Source: Geoglobus sp. UBA235
GTDB lineage: Archaea; Halobacteriota; Archaeoglobi; Archaeoglobales; Archaeoglobaceae
DNA length: 64,000 bases
Reading direction: 5' to 3'
Assembly (NCBI GenBank): GCA_002494725.1
Contig: DACG01000019.1
Coordinates: forward strand, 70,537-134,536
The notes beneath the pieces were generated by a model. The model made no database searches, had not been told where the DNA came from, and saw only the letters and a program-made list of their open reading frames with translations. The position numbers were made by a program, and so were the translations under genes. Below, piece by piece: positions 25,406 through 32,102 of this stretch; the first letter of the stretch is position 1, and each line of letters opens with the position of its first letter.

Positions 25406-25834
25406 TTATGGCGAAACCACGTAAATAAACCAGGCAACAAAGGAAAGCATTCCGAAAACAAGTCCAAATACTGAGGTTCTTATCCATGCTGATTTCTTCC
25501 TTAGCGAGTGATGATATATTCTTTCTATTTCATCGAGATCTCTTCTTTTCTCGAAAAATACGTGTTGGGTAAAGACAGGATATAACATGAGAAGCGAGGA
25601 GATAACAGAAAAGAGTATAGAGGATATGGGTACCAGCACCAGAAGCAAAACATTGGCATTAACTTTGTGAGGGGCAAAGGCAACCAGAAATGCAACGATT
25701 CCAACCACAAGAGTGAGAATTCCGTTGGAGGCTTTTACGATTATGTCGGTTTTATCATCAAGGGTTTTGAGATGCTGAAGCATAAAATTCACATATTTGA
25801 TCTCCTCGTCTGTAAGTGTATCTTTCTCCATCAC
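25406..25834 (-). CDS. Small membrane protein with three hydrophobic helices
   Basis: I do not recognise a named family with certainty. The 142-residue protein has a charged N-terminal helix (to about residue 30) ending DDKTDIIVKASNGILTLVVG, a first hydrophobic helix pair (about 38-60 and 62-88), a cytoplasmic arginine/lysine-rich hairpin and a last hydrophobic helix (about 117-138). The layout of a D-K-x-x-x-x-x-K-A-S/N motif running into paired helices resembles the membrane effector module of cyclic-nucleotide antiviral systems, but no cyclase is adjacent. It lies just outside the tRNA-Lys island. Confidence 0.55.
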   Translation of the reverse strand: MMEKDTLTDEEIKYVNFMLQHLKTLDDKTDIIVKASNGILTLVVGIVAFLVAFAPHKVNANVLLLVLVPISSILFSVISSLLMLYPVFTQHVFFEKRRDLDEIERIYHHSLRKKSAWIRTSVFGLVFGMLSFVAWFIYVVSP

Positions 25835-25916
25835 AATTTTAAAAATATTCAGGGCAATAAAACTTTATCCCCCTATAATTTACAGGATCTGACCCTGTTT
25901 TGTCATCTGGGAAATT

Positions 25917-25925
25917 CTTATAAAC
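25917..25925 (+). promoter_or_regulatory. TATA box for tRNA-Lys
   Basis: CTTATAAAC lies 53 nt before the tRNA 5' end. This predicts a 5' leader of about 30 nt, which contains a 7-bp hairpin at 25950-25968. Confidence 0.4.
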
Positions 25926-25977
25926 TGATTGCTCACGGATAACTTTGCTCCTGAAATATCGTTTCAGGGATATGAGT

Positions 25978-26051
25978 GGGCCGGTAGCTTAGCCAGGCAG
26001 AGCACGGGACTCTTAATCCCGGTGTCGGGGGTTCAAATCCCCTCCGGCCCG
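25978..26051 (+). tRNA. tRNA-Lys (anticodon CUU)
   Basis: A complete cloverleaf can be drawn. The acceptor pairs GGGCCGG (25978-25984) with CCGGCCC (26044-26050). The anticodon stem CGGGA/TCCCG encloses CTCTTAA with anticodon CTT at 26012-26014, and the T-arm carries GTTCAAATC. Discriminator G is at 26051, and CCA is not encoded. There is no intron. The gene marks the left edge of an accessory island that begins with an integrase remnant, as expected if the tRNA was an attachment site. Confidence 0.93.
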
Positions 26052-26164
26052 TTATTACAATCCTTCCGGTCGATGCATTTTTCGAATGTCCTGATGGAAA
26101 ATCTGGGGTTTTCTGAGCATTTTCATGGTACTTCTGTTTCTTTGACTTCAGGATTGATAGTTTT

Positions 26165-26296
26165 TTACCTGATTCGTTGCAGAGTTTTTTCTATCAGCCG
26201 TTTGTTTCCCGGAGAGATGCTTGACTGCCTGAGAAGTCTAATTGCAATCTCGTAGCGCTTGCTGTAGGAGTGCACGTCCTCCATGTCAGATTTCAA
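26165..26296 (-). pseudogene. Truncated tyrosine recombinase (integrase) N-terminus
   Basis: A 39-44 residue frame on the minus strand starts at TTG 26296 (after GGGAGAGGT) or ATG 26284 and reads MEDVHSYSKRYEIAIRLL followed by RQSSISPGNKRLIEKTL before a stop at 26165. This is the pattern of the N-terminal core-binding (SAM-like) domain of archaeal XerA-type integrases, in which a serine or isoleucine-serine turn is followed by N-K-x-L-I. The catalytic domain is missing. Its 3' end points at tRNA-Lys 114 bp away. I infer the remains of an integrated element; family assignment rests on pattern memory only. Confidence 0.5.
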
Positions 26297-26301
26297 TTTT
26301 A

Positions 26302-26388
26302 CCTCTCCCATAAATTGGGGGAGGTTCTGTTAATTGCAATTGGCGCCCGGGCCGGACTGGAATAACATCCAGCAGAACCTCTATCCCC
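26302..26388 (-). ncRNA. Candidate structured leader with two competing hairpins
   Basis: CCTCTCCC (26302-26309) can pair with GGGGGAGG (26317-26324). The overlapping AGGTTCTG (26322-26329) can instead pair with CAGAACCT (26373-26380), extended by GGGGG with CCCC (26385-26388). The two stems share bases 26322-26324 and exclude each other. Inside the long stem is a CTGG-N8-CCAG hairpin (26357-26372) and a GCCCGGGC palindrome. Read on the minus strand, the short stem would hide the ribosome-binding site of the integrase remnant. No known RNA family is recognised. Confidence 0.4.
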
Positions 26389-26446
26389 TGAGAGAGCTCA
26401 GTGCAAAATTTCAAAATTTAATTATACAGAACTTATATTTAAAGCT

Positions 26447-27358
26447 TCATTTCTTCGAAACCTCATCTGCAACCTCTTTCAAAAAGTTCTTCAGCTCACT
26501 TACAAAGGAATAGAACTCCTCTTCCGGTTTTATCACAAACATCTCCATCTCGGAAGGATCATTCAGGACATTTTCCAGATCAAGTGTTTCAGTAGTTGCT
26601 CTGAGAGCTTCTCTGTACTTTTCAAATTTCATCGCTGCATCAATCTTTGCAAGAATCTCCTTTTTCAGCTTTTCCGTTCTCACTTCCGCTTTCTCGATCA
26701 TGAACACGTCATATATATCTCTCAGCTTCACTGCCTGTCTTGTCAGAATGGCACGTATCTTCTCGCACAAAATCTCCTCAGGGGTGTAGGTGGCAATCTT
26801 CACAGGATGATAGAATTCCAAGAACTCCTTAAAATACGCTTTTTCATCATCCCGAATTCTCCTTCCGGTAAGAAGTGTCCTCGCAACCACGGTTCTGTGG
26901 GGAAAGAGAAGTCTTTCAACAAAATTAACCTGAACCTTTATCAGCTCACTTCCCTTCCAGAGCTTGAATGTTGTCATCCTGCTCCCGCTGCCAAATTCCA
27001 CGTAGTTTCTGTTTCTAACATCACATCTGAAATCAAGCTCCATGTCATGTGCAATGTTCTCAAGAACAGAGCCGAATTTCTCAGCATGCGCCACAAGCTC
27101 TCTTCTCAAACCCTTCTTTCCCAGTTCTCTCCACACTTTCTGTTCCCTCCATGTGAAATCAAGATCCACGCTGAAGCGGTAATATCCGAAGTAACACTTT
27201 ACCAGACAGCTTCCACCCTTGAAAAGATATGCATCACCAAATGCAGAGTTAATTCCTTTCAGAATCCTGTGTATGAGGATATCCCTCTCGACCAGCGATG
27301 GTTTTCCAATTCCGGATTTTCCGGCCACAAAGGCAACAAACTCAGACAAGTCCGGCAT
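26447..27358 (-). CDS. AbiEii-type nucleotidyltransferase toxin
   Basis: Type IV toxin of the AbiE abortive-infection/toxin-antitoxin family. The nucleotidyltransferase core shows FKGGSCLVKCYFGYYR followed by FSVDLDF (the GGT/S...DxD motif), and downstream TPEEILCEKIRAIL with a RLRDIYD-like KLRDIYDVF segment, both characteristic of AbiEii. At 303 residues it appears intact. It overlaps the upstream AbiEi gene by 17 nt. Known AbiEii members inhibit growth by transferring nucleotides, probably to RNA. This lies in the tRNA-Lys island. Confidence 0.85.
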   Translation of the reverse strand: MPDLSEFVAFVAGKSGIGKPSLVERDILIHRILKGINSAFGDAYLFKGGSCLVKCYFGYYRFSVDLDFTWREQKVWRELGKKGLRRELVAHAEKFGSVLENIAHDMELDFRCDVRNRNYVEFGSGSRMTTFKLWKGSELIKVQVNFVERLLFPHRTVVARTLLTGRRIRDDEKAYFKEFLEFYHPVKIATYTPEEILCEKIRAILTRQAVKLRDIYDVFMIEKAEVRTEKLKKEILAKIDAAMKFEKYREALRATTETLDLENVLNDPSEMEMFVIKPEEEFYSFVSELKNFLKEVADEVSKK

Positions 27359-27971
27359 TCCTGATCACTCTCTCAACACTTTTAGGATAGAAGCGAAGGT
27401 ATTCAGCGAGTTTTTTCTTCCTCACATTCTTACCATACTCCCTCAGGGTTGCCACAATCCTCTCCTCGGGCGTTGAGCGGTATCTGGCGAGGTAAACCAT
27501 ATCGATCAGCGTCTTCTCAAGATCTGAATATCTGATTTCGTTTTTCTCAACAGCACCAAAACCGAAAAGCTCCTTTTTCAGCTTTATGAACCTCACGTCA
27601 TCTCCGTTGATCTTTATCACCTTGGGTCTGTAAACAGCATCACTGAGCACGTGAATTACAGGAGAGAACTCATGGGTTACACCATTCAGCCTCAAAGCCG
27701 TGCTCAAACCGAAGTACCACTCCACGCCGAGCTTGTTCATCCCAAGCGAGATGATTTTCAGCGTGCTGACACTCTTTCGTGTGCCGAACTCCTCAATGGT
27801 TTTAACATAGTAAAGTCCGCGGAGAATTCTTATCAGATAGCCATAGGATATCATGAAGTTTACAACTCTTTTCTCATCTTCTCCAAATCTTTTACAGGCT
27901 TTTTCAAACTCTTCTCTTGTTATGGCTTTTCCTCCAAACTCTGAAAGCACATATTTCGTGAATTTTTTCAT
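27342..27971 (-). CDS. AbiEi-type antitoxin and autorepressor
   Basis: Cognate antitoxin of the AbiEii gene downstream. An N-terminal winged-helix region (about residues 1-60; ITREEFEKACKRF... then GYLIRILRGLYYVK) is followed by the AbiEi C-terminal domain with YFGLSTALRLNGV and YSDLEKTLIDMVYLARY. AbiEi proteins are known to repress their own promoter by binding inverted repeats, and two such repeats flank the TATA box here. ATG 27971 is the start. Length 209 residues, apparently intact. Confidence 0.83.
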   Translation of the reverse strand: MKKFTKYVLSEFGGKAITREEFEKACKRFGEDEKRVVNFMISYGYLIRILRGLYYVKTIEEFGTRKSVSTLKIISLGMNKLGVEWYFGLSTALRLNGVTHEFSPVIHVLSDAVYRPKVIKINGDDVRFIKLKKELFGFGAVEKNEIRYSDLEKTLIDMVYLARYRSTPEERIVATLREYGKNVRKKKLAEYLRFYPKSVERVIRNAGLV

Positions 27972-27973
27972 GG

Positions 27974-28028
27974 TTGTTATTTGTGTAACAATCTTTAAAA
28001 AAGTTAATGGTTGTTACATGAATAACAA
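27974..28028 (-). promoter_or_regulatory. Promoter and duplicated palindromic operator of the abiE operon
   Basis: Two copies of TTGTTA-N6-TAACAA lie at 27974-27991 and 28011-28028, with starts 37 bp apart. Between them on the minus strand is the TATA-like TTTTTTAAAG (about 27993-28003). One palindrome covers the start-site region and the other lies just upstream of the TATA box. This is what an autorepressor such as AbiEi would need to block transcription. Confidence 0.7.
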
Positions 28029-28223
28029 TAAACAGGAGAAGTGGGAAAGCTTCCCATAACCGCTTTCCCTCAGCTTCCTGATGTATTCCGTGCTGGTCTC
28101 ACCTTCAGGAATCGCACCCTCAAAAGCTCCGAGAAGCTCATCTACCACCTCTCTCTTCGGCTTCTTAACTTCATAACCCAGATTTCTCATGAATCTGATT
28201 ATCTCCTCAAGCTCGACGGGCAT
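28014..28223 (-). CDS. Orphan antitoxin-like small protein
   Basis: About 69 residues, beginning MPVELEEIIRFMRNLGYEV (ATG 28223, with AGGTGG 5 nt before it; GTG 28232 is possible). The middle segment GAIPEGETSTEYIRKLRESG resembles the toxin-wrapping tail of VapB-type antitoxins. No PIN toxin follows; instead the gene ends inside the abiE upstream operator, so its transcript leads into abiE. It may be a leftover of a lost toxin-antitoxin pair or a third component of the abiE locus. The last 11 hydrophobic residues look unselected. Confidence 0.5.
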   Translation of the reverse strand: MPVELEEIIRFMRNLGYEVKKPKREVVDELLGAFEGAIPEGETSTEYIRKLRESGYGKLSHFSCLLLFM

Positions 28224-28357
28224 GAACCCCACCTGGTTTATATTGGTGTTCTGCAGTTTTTATATTTGTTCTTACCTGCAAAATTTGTTATGAGGTGATG
28301 CAGTACCATCAGCCATACACTTTGCAATCTTCTCTTCCAATCTTTAAAAATTCTCTC

Positions 28358-28587
28358 ATGGAATTTCCAATCATGTACGTGAGCGAAGATCCTGTTTTCA
28401 GGCAGAAGGAAATTCTCAGTCCTGATTACCTTCCGGATCATCTTCCTCACAGGGAGAAGGAGATAAAGGCAGTTCCATTCATAATAAACTCGCTCTGAAA
28501 AATCACTCACAGATTGCAAACATCTTCATCCACGGTCCTCCTAGCACAGAATTCTACAACACCTCTTTTTTCTCAGCGGCGCATTGA
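28358..28587 (+). pseudogene. Orc1/Cdc6 replication-initiator remnant, frameshifted and truncated
   Basis: The first frame reads VFRQKEILSPDYLPDHLPHR then EKEIKAVPFIINSL and a stop at 28498. This matches the N-terminal box of archaeal Orc1/Cdc6 (F-R-x-x-E-x-L-x-x-x-Y-x-P-x-x-L-P-H-R-E). A -1 shift near 28490 restores ALKNHSQIANIFIHGPPST (up to 28548), the expected N-I-x-I-x-G-P-P-G-T-G-K-T Walker A region, with the glycine and GKT lost. Homology then ends and a stop follows at 28587. The rest of the AAA+ and winged-helix domains is missing. A TTTAAAAAT box precedes the start. Confidence 0.7.
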
Positions 28588-28806
28588 AATCCTCTTTCTT
28601 TTCATTTTCTCATGAAGCTCTAAAGGTTACTCAAGCACGGACTTCCGGGTGATTTGTGTGTCGCTCATCTCTACCCCTGGACAGTTCAGGGGATCACGTG
28701 ATACCTGAGGGTTGTAGCCTTTAAGAAAATGGTTGTTCTAACCCACCGGTATACTCCAATCCGGCTGCTGAGGGATTAATTTTGAGCAGGAATGTACCAA
28801 GCTCAG
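28588..28806. other. Non-coding, probably decayed island sequence
   Basis: I see no supportable gene, RNA or repeat here. Several stops interrupt all frames. No attachment-site copy of the tRNA-Lys 3' end was found by eye. Confidence 0.4.
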
Positions 28807-29039
28807 TCAATTTTGCATTGAAACCTCAGCATGTCCCTGCGGAGAAATAACCCGGAAGGTTGGCGGATGGGCTCTTCCAATGCCCGAAATGGAACATTCA
28901 GGAATAACCTGATAGATACTCCATCGGAAGTTTGGAGTCCAGAAATTCTGGATTATCTCAGTTATGTGGGCCTGAATATCCTCGGGTCCTTCAGCTTTTC
29001 CACCAGTTCTGCCTGCTTTTCCTTTCTGTCCAACACCAT
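28807..29039 (-). pseudogene. Possible frameshifted small gene of unknown function
   Basis: On the minus strand MVLDRKEKQAELVEKLKDP begins at ATG 29039 right after GAGGTG. The frame then hits a stop, but a one-base shift at the CCGAGG gives EDIQAHITEIIQNFWTPNF and remains open to 28807. Joining the two makes a smooth helical sequence, suggesting a decayed gene of about 77 residues. I cannot assign a family, and chance is not excluded. Confidence 0.3.
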
Positions 29040-29148
29040 CACCTCATTTTGTTAATATGATTCAAAGTGACATACTGACATAAATACTTTTTGGTTTTCT
29101 GATGTGTGTGAAGAAGTTTAAAGTGCTCTGGGTGTACAGTTTCAATCG

Positions 29149-29601
29149 ATGCATGTGCTTGATGCATCTGCAATAATACTCAGAAAGGCAGTGTTTCAGG
29201 ACATGATCACCGTTCCGGAGGTGGTACAGGAAATAAAGGATGAAGGCTCCAGACTTTACATGGATGTACTCGGAATCAGGGTTGAAGAGGCGAAGGGGGA
29301 GTATGTTGAAAGGATAATGGATGTGGCAAGAAAAACCGGAGATCATGAGAGGTTGAGTGATGCTGACATAAAGCTGCTGGCCAAGGCTCTTGAGGTTAAC
29401 GGAATAATAGTTACAGATGACTACTCAATTCAGAATGTTGCCAGAAAGCTGGGCATAAGATATGAAAAGGTGATGCAGAAGGGTATAGAAAAAGAATTTA
29501 AATGGATCCGTGTATGTAGGGGTTGTAAAAGAATCACAGAGAGAAAAATCTGTGAGGTCTGCGGGAGTGAGACCTATCTGAGAAGGGTGGTGAGGAAATG
29601 A
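29149..29601 (+). CDS. nob1: Nob1, 16S rRNA 3'-end endonuclease
   Basis: PIN-domain RNase that trims the 3' end of 16S rRNA. PIN acidic residues lie in VLDASAIIL (D5), VPEVVQEIKDE, LSDADIKLLA and VTDDYSIQNVA. The C-terminal zinc ribbon is CRGCKRITERKICEVCG. At 150 residues it is the typical archaeal form. A GTTTAAAG box is about 30 nt upstream. It starts a core operon immediately to the right of the island, so the island's right boundary is before 29149. Confidence 0.95.
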   Translation: MHVLDASAIILRKAVFQDMITVPEVVQEIKDEGSRLYMDVLGIRVEEAKGEYVERIMDVARKTGDHERLSDADIKLLAKALEVNGIIVTDDYSIQNVARKLGIRYEKVMQKGIEKEFKWIRVCRGCKRITERKICEVCGSETYLRRVVRK

Positions 29602-30188
29602 AAAAACTTGATGAGCTGATTGATAAGGCCAGACACCTTAAGGAGAAGGGCCTTACAACAGGTGAAATTGCCGATGAGCTGAACGTTTCAAGGGAAACAG
29701 CTCTGTGGCTTCTTACAAAAGCAAAAACGGAAAGACCTCCTTCAGATGTGTATGTCGAAATGAAAAACATCTCCTCCCTTCCATTCAGGCTCAGAAACAT
29801 GGCAAGAATTCTCTCAAGCATGATCTCCTCCATAGAAGATCCCGATGTTGTTGTGGGTGTTGCGACTTCTGGAATTCCGATAGCCACCATGGTTGCCGAG
29901 GAGCTTGGCAGTGAACTTGCCGTGTACTATCCAAAAAAGCTCAAGTGGGATGGGGAGGAGAATCATGTCAGGGGAACGTTCAGCGAGAACTTTGCGGGAG
30001 TGGCAAACAAAAAGTGTGTGATAGTTGATGATATAATCACAACAGGAACGACAATTCTCGAGGTCAGCGAGAGCATAAAGAGGAGAGGGGGAGCAGTTGT
30101 CGCATCTGCTGTTCTCGTTGACAAGAGGTCTCAGGATGATATTGAGGGAATTCCCGTGCTCAGCGTTTTGAAGGTTTTCAGGCTCTGA
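29598..30188 (+). CDS. GfcR-like transcription regulator (HTH plus phosphoribosyltransferase domain)
   Basis: N-terminal helix-turn-helix (about residues 15-45; LTTGEIADELNVSRETALWL) fused to a PRTase-type I fold with the PRPP-binding loop CVIVDDIITTGTTILE. This architecture is GfcR, which in haloarchaea activates sugar-catabolism and glycolysis genes; such proteins are often mislabelled PyrE. Whether the same targets apply in this organism is unknown. Length 196 residues. It overlaps nob1 by 4 nt. Confidence 0.83.
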   Translation: MKKLDELIDKARHLKEKGLTTGEIADELNVSRETALWLLTKAKTERPPSDVYVEMKNISSLPFRLRNMARILSSMISSIEDPDVVVGVATSGIPIATMVAEELGSELAVYYPKKLKWDGEENHVRGTFSENFAGVANKKCVIVDDIITTGTTILEVSESIKRRGGAVVASAVLVDKRSQDDIEGIPVLSVLKVFRL

Positions 30189-30190
30189 AA

Positions 30191-31114
30191 ATGAGGGTCG
30201 GAATTCTCATCCCAGCACTCAACGAGGAAGAGAGCATTGGAGATGTTATAGAGGGATTCAGAAAACTGGGGTATGACAGAATCCTCGTAATAGACGGCAA
30301 CAGCACAGACAGAACAAGGGAGATCGCGAAGGAGAAGGGAGCAGAGGTGATCGTTCAGACCGGAAAGGGGAAGGGGCAGGCGGTGAGAGAGGCATTTCAG
30401 TACATGGACGATGATGTTCTTGTGATGATCGATGCAGATGGCACGTATCTGCCTGAAGATGTCGAGAAGATCCTGGAACCGGTGAGAAGGGGGATAGCCG
30501 ATCATGTCATAGGCAACAGGCTTGAGAACTTTGAGAGAGGTGCATTTACAAGGCTCAATCTTCTGGGAAACAAGATAATAAACTTTTTCTTCAGAATGCT
30601 CTACGGTGTCAGTCTTCACGACATTCTTTCCGGTTACAGAGCTCTCACAAAAGAGGTTTACAAGTCCATTCTGATTCAGAAGGAAGGGTTTGAGGTTGAA
30701 ACTGAGATTACAGTTGAAACCATTGCAAACGGATTCAGAATAGCAGAGGTCCCCGTTTACTACAGAAAAAGAGCCGGAAAAACAAAGCTGAACCCATTCT
30801 TTGATGGATACAGAATAATCAAAACAGTTTACTCTCTTCTCGGCAGATACAGCCCCGGCAGATACTTCTACATTTTTGGATCCATAATGCTTCTTGCAGG
30901 TTTCATCGGTGGGATTTATGTTGTTATTGAGTGGTTTAGGAGGATATCCCACTTTCTCCTGGTCAATCTGGTCTCAATCCTGATTGTCACGGGATTTCTG
31001 ATAATAGCCGTAGGTTATCTGACGGATTCCCTTTTCAGGATAAATCTTGAAGTCAAGAGAGAGATGAGAGAGATGCGGAGGAGGTTAGAGGAAATTGAAC
31101 GTAAAGGAGATTGA
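30191..31114 (+). CDS. GT2 glycosyltransferase, AglJ/dolichol-phosphate-sugar type
   Basis: Membrane-associated glycosyltransferase family 2 with a cytoplasmic catalytic domain (about 1-215): LIPALNEEESIGDVI, VIDGNSTDRT, the DADGTY metal motif and HDILSGYRAL. Two C-terminal hydrophobic helices follow (about 232-253 and 262-288), then a charged tail. It resembles AglJ, which loads the first sugar onto dolichyl phosphate for N-glycosylation, but the sugar cannot be read from sequence. The end overlaps mqnE by 20 nt. Confidence 0.8.
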   Translation: MRVGILIPALNEEESIGDVIEGFRKLGYDRILVIDGNSTDRTREIAKEKGAEVIVQTGKGKGQAVREAFQYMDDDVLVMIDADGTYLPEDVEKILEPVRRGIADHVIGNRLENFERGAFTRLNLLGNKIINFFFRMLYGVSLHDILSGYRALTKEVYKSILIQKEGFEVETEITVETIANGFRIAEVPVYYRKRAGKTKLNPFFDGYRIIKTVYSLLGRYSPGRYFYIFGSIMLLAGFIGGIYVVIEWFRRISHFLLVNLVSILIVTGFLIIAVGYLTDSLFRINLEVKREMREMRRRLEEIERKGD

Positions 31115-32102
31115 AGATCTCTTCCATCAGGACATGCACCAGCTTGGAAGGATCGCAGACAGCATAAATGGCAGAATAGCAACCTTTTCTGTTAACAGGC
31201 ACATAAACTACACAAACGTCTGCGTTTCAAAGTGCCCCATATGTGCCTATCACAGGGAAAATGGCTATGTCATGGGGGAGGATGATGTCATCAGGTATGC
31301 TGTTGAGGCAATCAGGCTTGGTGCTAAGGAACTCCACATTGTTGGAAGTCACAATCCGGAAATAGATGTGGAATACTTTGAAAAAATTTTCAGCGAGATA
31401 AAGAAAAGGTGTGGAAATGGTGTTGCAATCAAGGCATTGACTGCCACCGAAATTCACTATTACGCAAAAAAGGACGGGATGAGCATCAGGGAGTTTCTGT
31501 CCAGATTGAAGGATGCCGGACTTGACATGCTTCCAGGTGGAGGAGCCGAGATACTTGTTGAGAGGATAAGAAAGAGAATTTCTCCCTCCAAGGCATCATC
31601 AGAGCGGTGGCTTAGGATCATGGAAATAGCCCACTCTCTTGGAATCAGGAGCAATGCCACAATGCTTTTCGGGCACATTGAAAGCCTGAGAGACAGAGCA
31701 GTGCATCTGAATAAACTCAGAAAGCTTCAGGAGAGAACAGGTGGGTTTGTATCCTTCATACCCCTCGTCTTTCATCCCGAAAACACATCCTTCAGTTACA
31801 TGGAAAAGACATCACCCCAGGACATTCTGAAGACAGTTGCAGTTTCAAGAATAGTTCTGTCCAATTTCAGAGGAATAAAGGCTTACTGGGTTATGATGGG
31901 AGAAAAGCTTGCTCAGGTGGCTCTGAATTATGGAGCAAATGATGTGGATGGGACGGTGATGGGTGAAAGGATAGCACATTCTGCAGGAGCAAAAACGCCT
32001 GCTGAGCTGACAAAAGAGAGGCTTGCAGACATGATAAGGAAAGCCGGGAAGGTTCCAGCCGAAAGGGATGCTTTCTTCAATGTTGTGGAGGTATTTAATT
32101 GA
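31095..32102 (+). CDS. mqnE: MqnE, aminodeoxyfutalosine synthase (radical SAM)
   Basis: Radical SAM enzyme joining the enolpyruvyl-benzoate product of MqnA to adenosine in futalosine-route menaquinone synthesis. The cluster motif is CVSKCPICAY (CX3CX2C) preceded by HINYTNVC. LPGGGAEIL and TMLFGHIESL are family segments. At 335 residues it is normal. The start is TTG 31095 inside the glycosyltransferase gene. The order mqnE-mqnA-mqnC with overlaps marks one operon. Confidence 0.9.
   Translation: MNVKEIEDLFHQDMHQLGRIADSINGRIATFSVNRHINYTNVCVSKCPICAYHRENGYVMGEDDVIRYAVEAIRLGAKELHIVGSHNPEIDVEYFEKIFSEIKKRCGNGVAIKALTATEIHYYAKKDGMSIREFLSRLKDAGLDMLPGGGAEILVERIRKRISPSKASSERWLRIMEIAHSLGIRSNATMLFGHIESLRDRAVHLNKLRKLQERTGGFVSFIPLVFHPENTSFSYMEKTSPQDILKTVAVSRIVLSNFRGIKAYWVMMGEKLAQVALNYGANDVDGTVMGERIAHSAGAKTPAELTKERLADMIRKAGKVPAERDAFFNVVEVFN

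Noticed and set aside
26095..26140. C/D-box sRNA suggested by TGATGG...CTGA
   Set aside because: C box has a mismatch, no convincing C'/D' pair and no terminal stem.
26349..26355. GGGCCGG repeat of the tRNA-Lys 5' end as a possible att site
   Set aside because: Only 7 nt, it copies the 5' and not the 3' end of the tRNA, and it is GC-rich enough to occur by chance.
26343..26388. H/ACA guide RNA in the long-stem element
   Set aside because: No ANA box follows the closing stem on either strand and no kink-turn is visible.
28831..29055. Plus-strand 74-residue frame
   Set aside because: Serine/phenylalanine-rich shadow with no ribosome site; the minus strand gives the better reading.
28588..29148. 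Right attachment-site copy of the tRNA-Lys 3' end
   Set aside because: I scanned for pieces of GTTCAAATCCCC and CTCCGGCCC and found none.
28600..29148. Replication origin next to the Orc1/Cdc6 remnant
   Set aside because: No ORB-like repeats or extended AT-rich unwinding region were seen; the initiator itself is dead.
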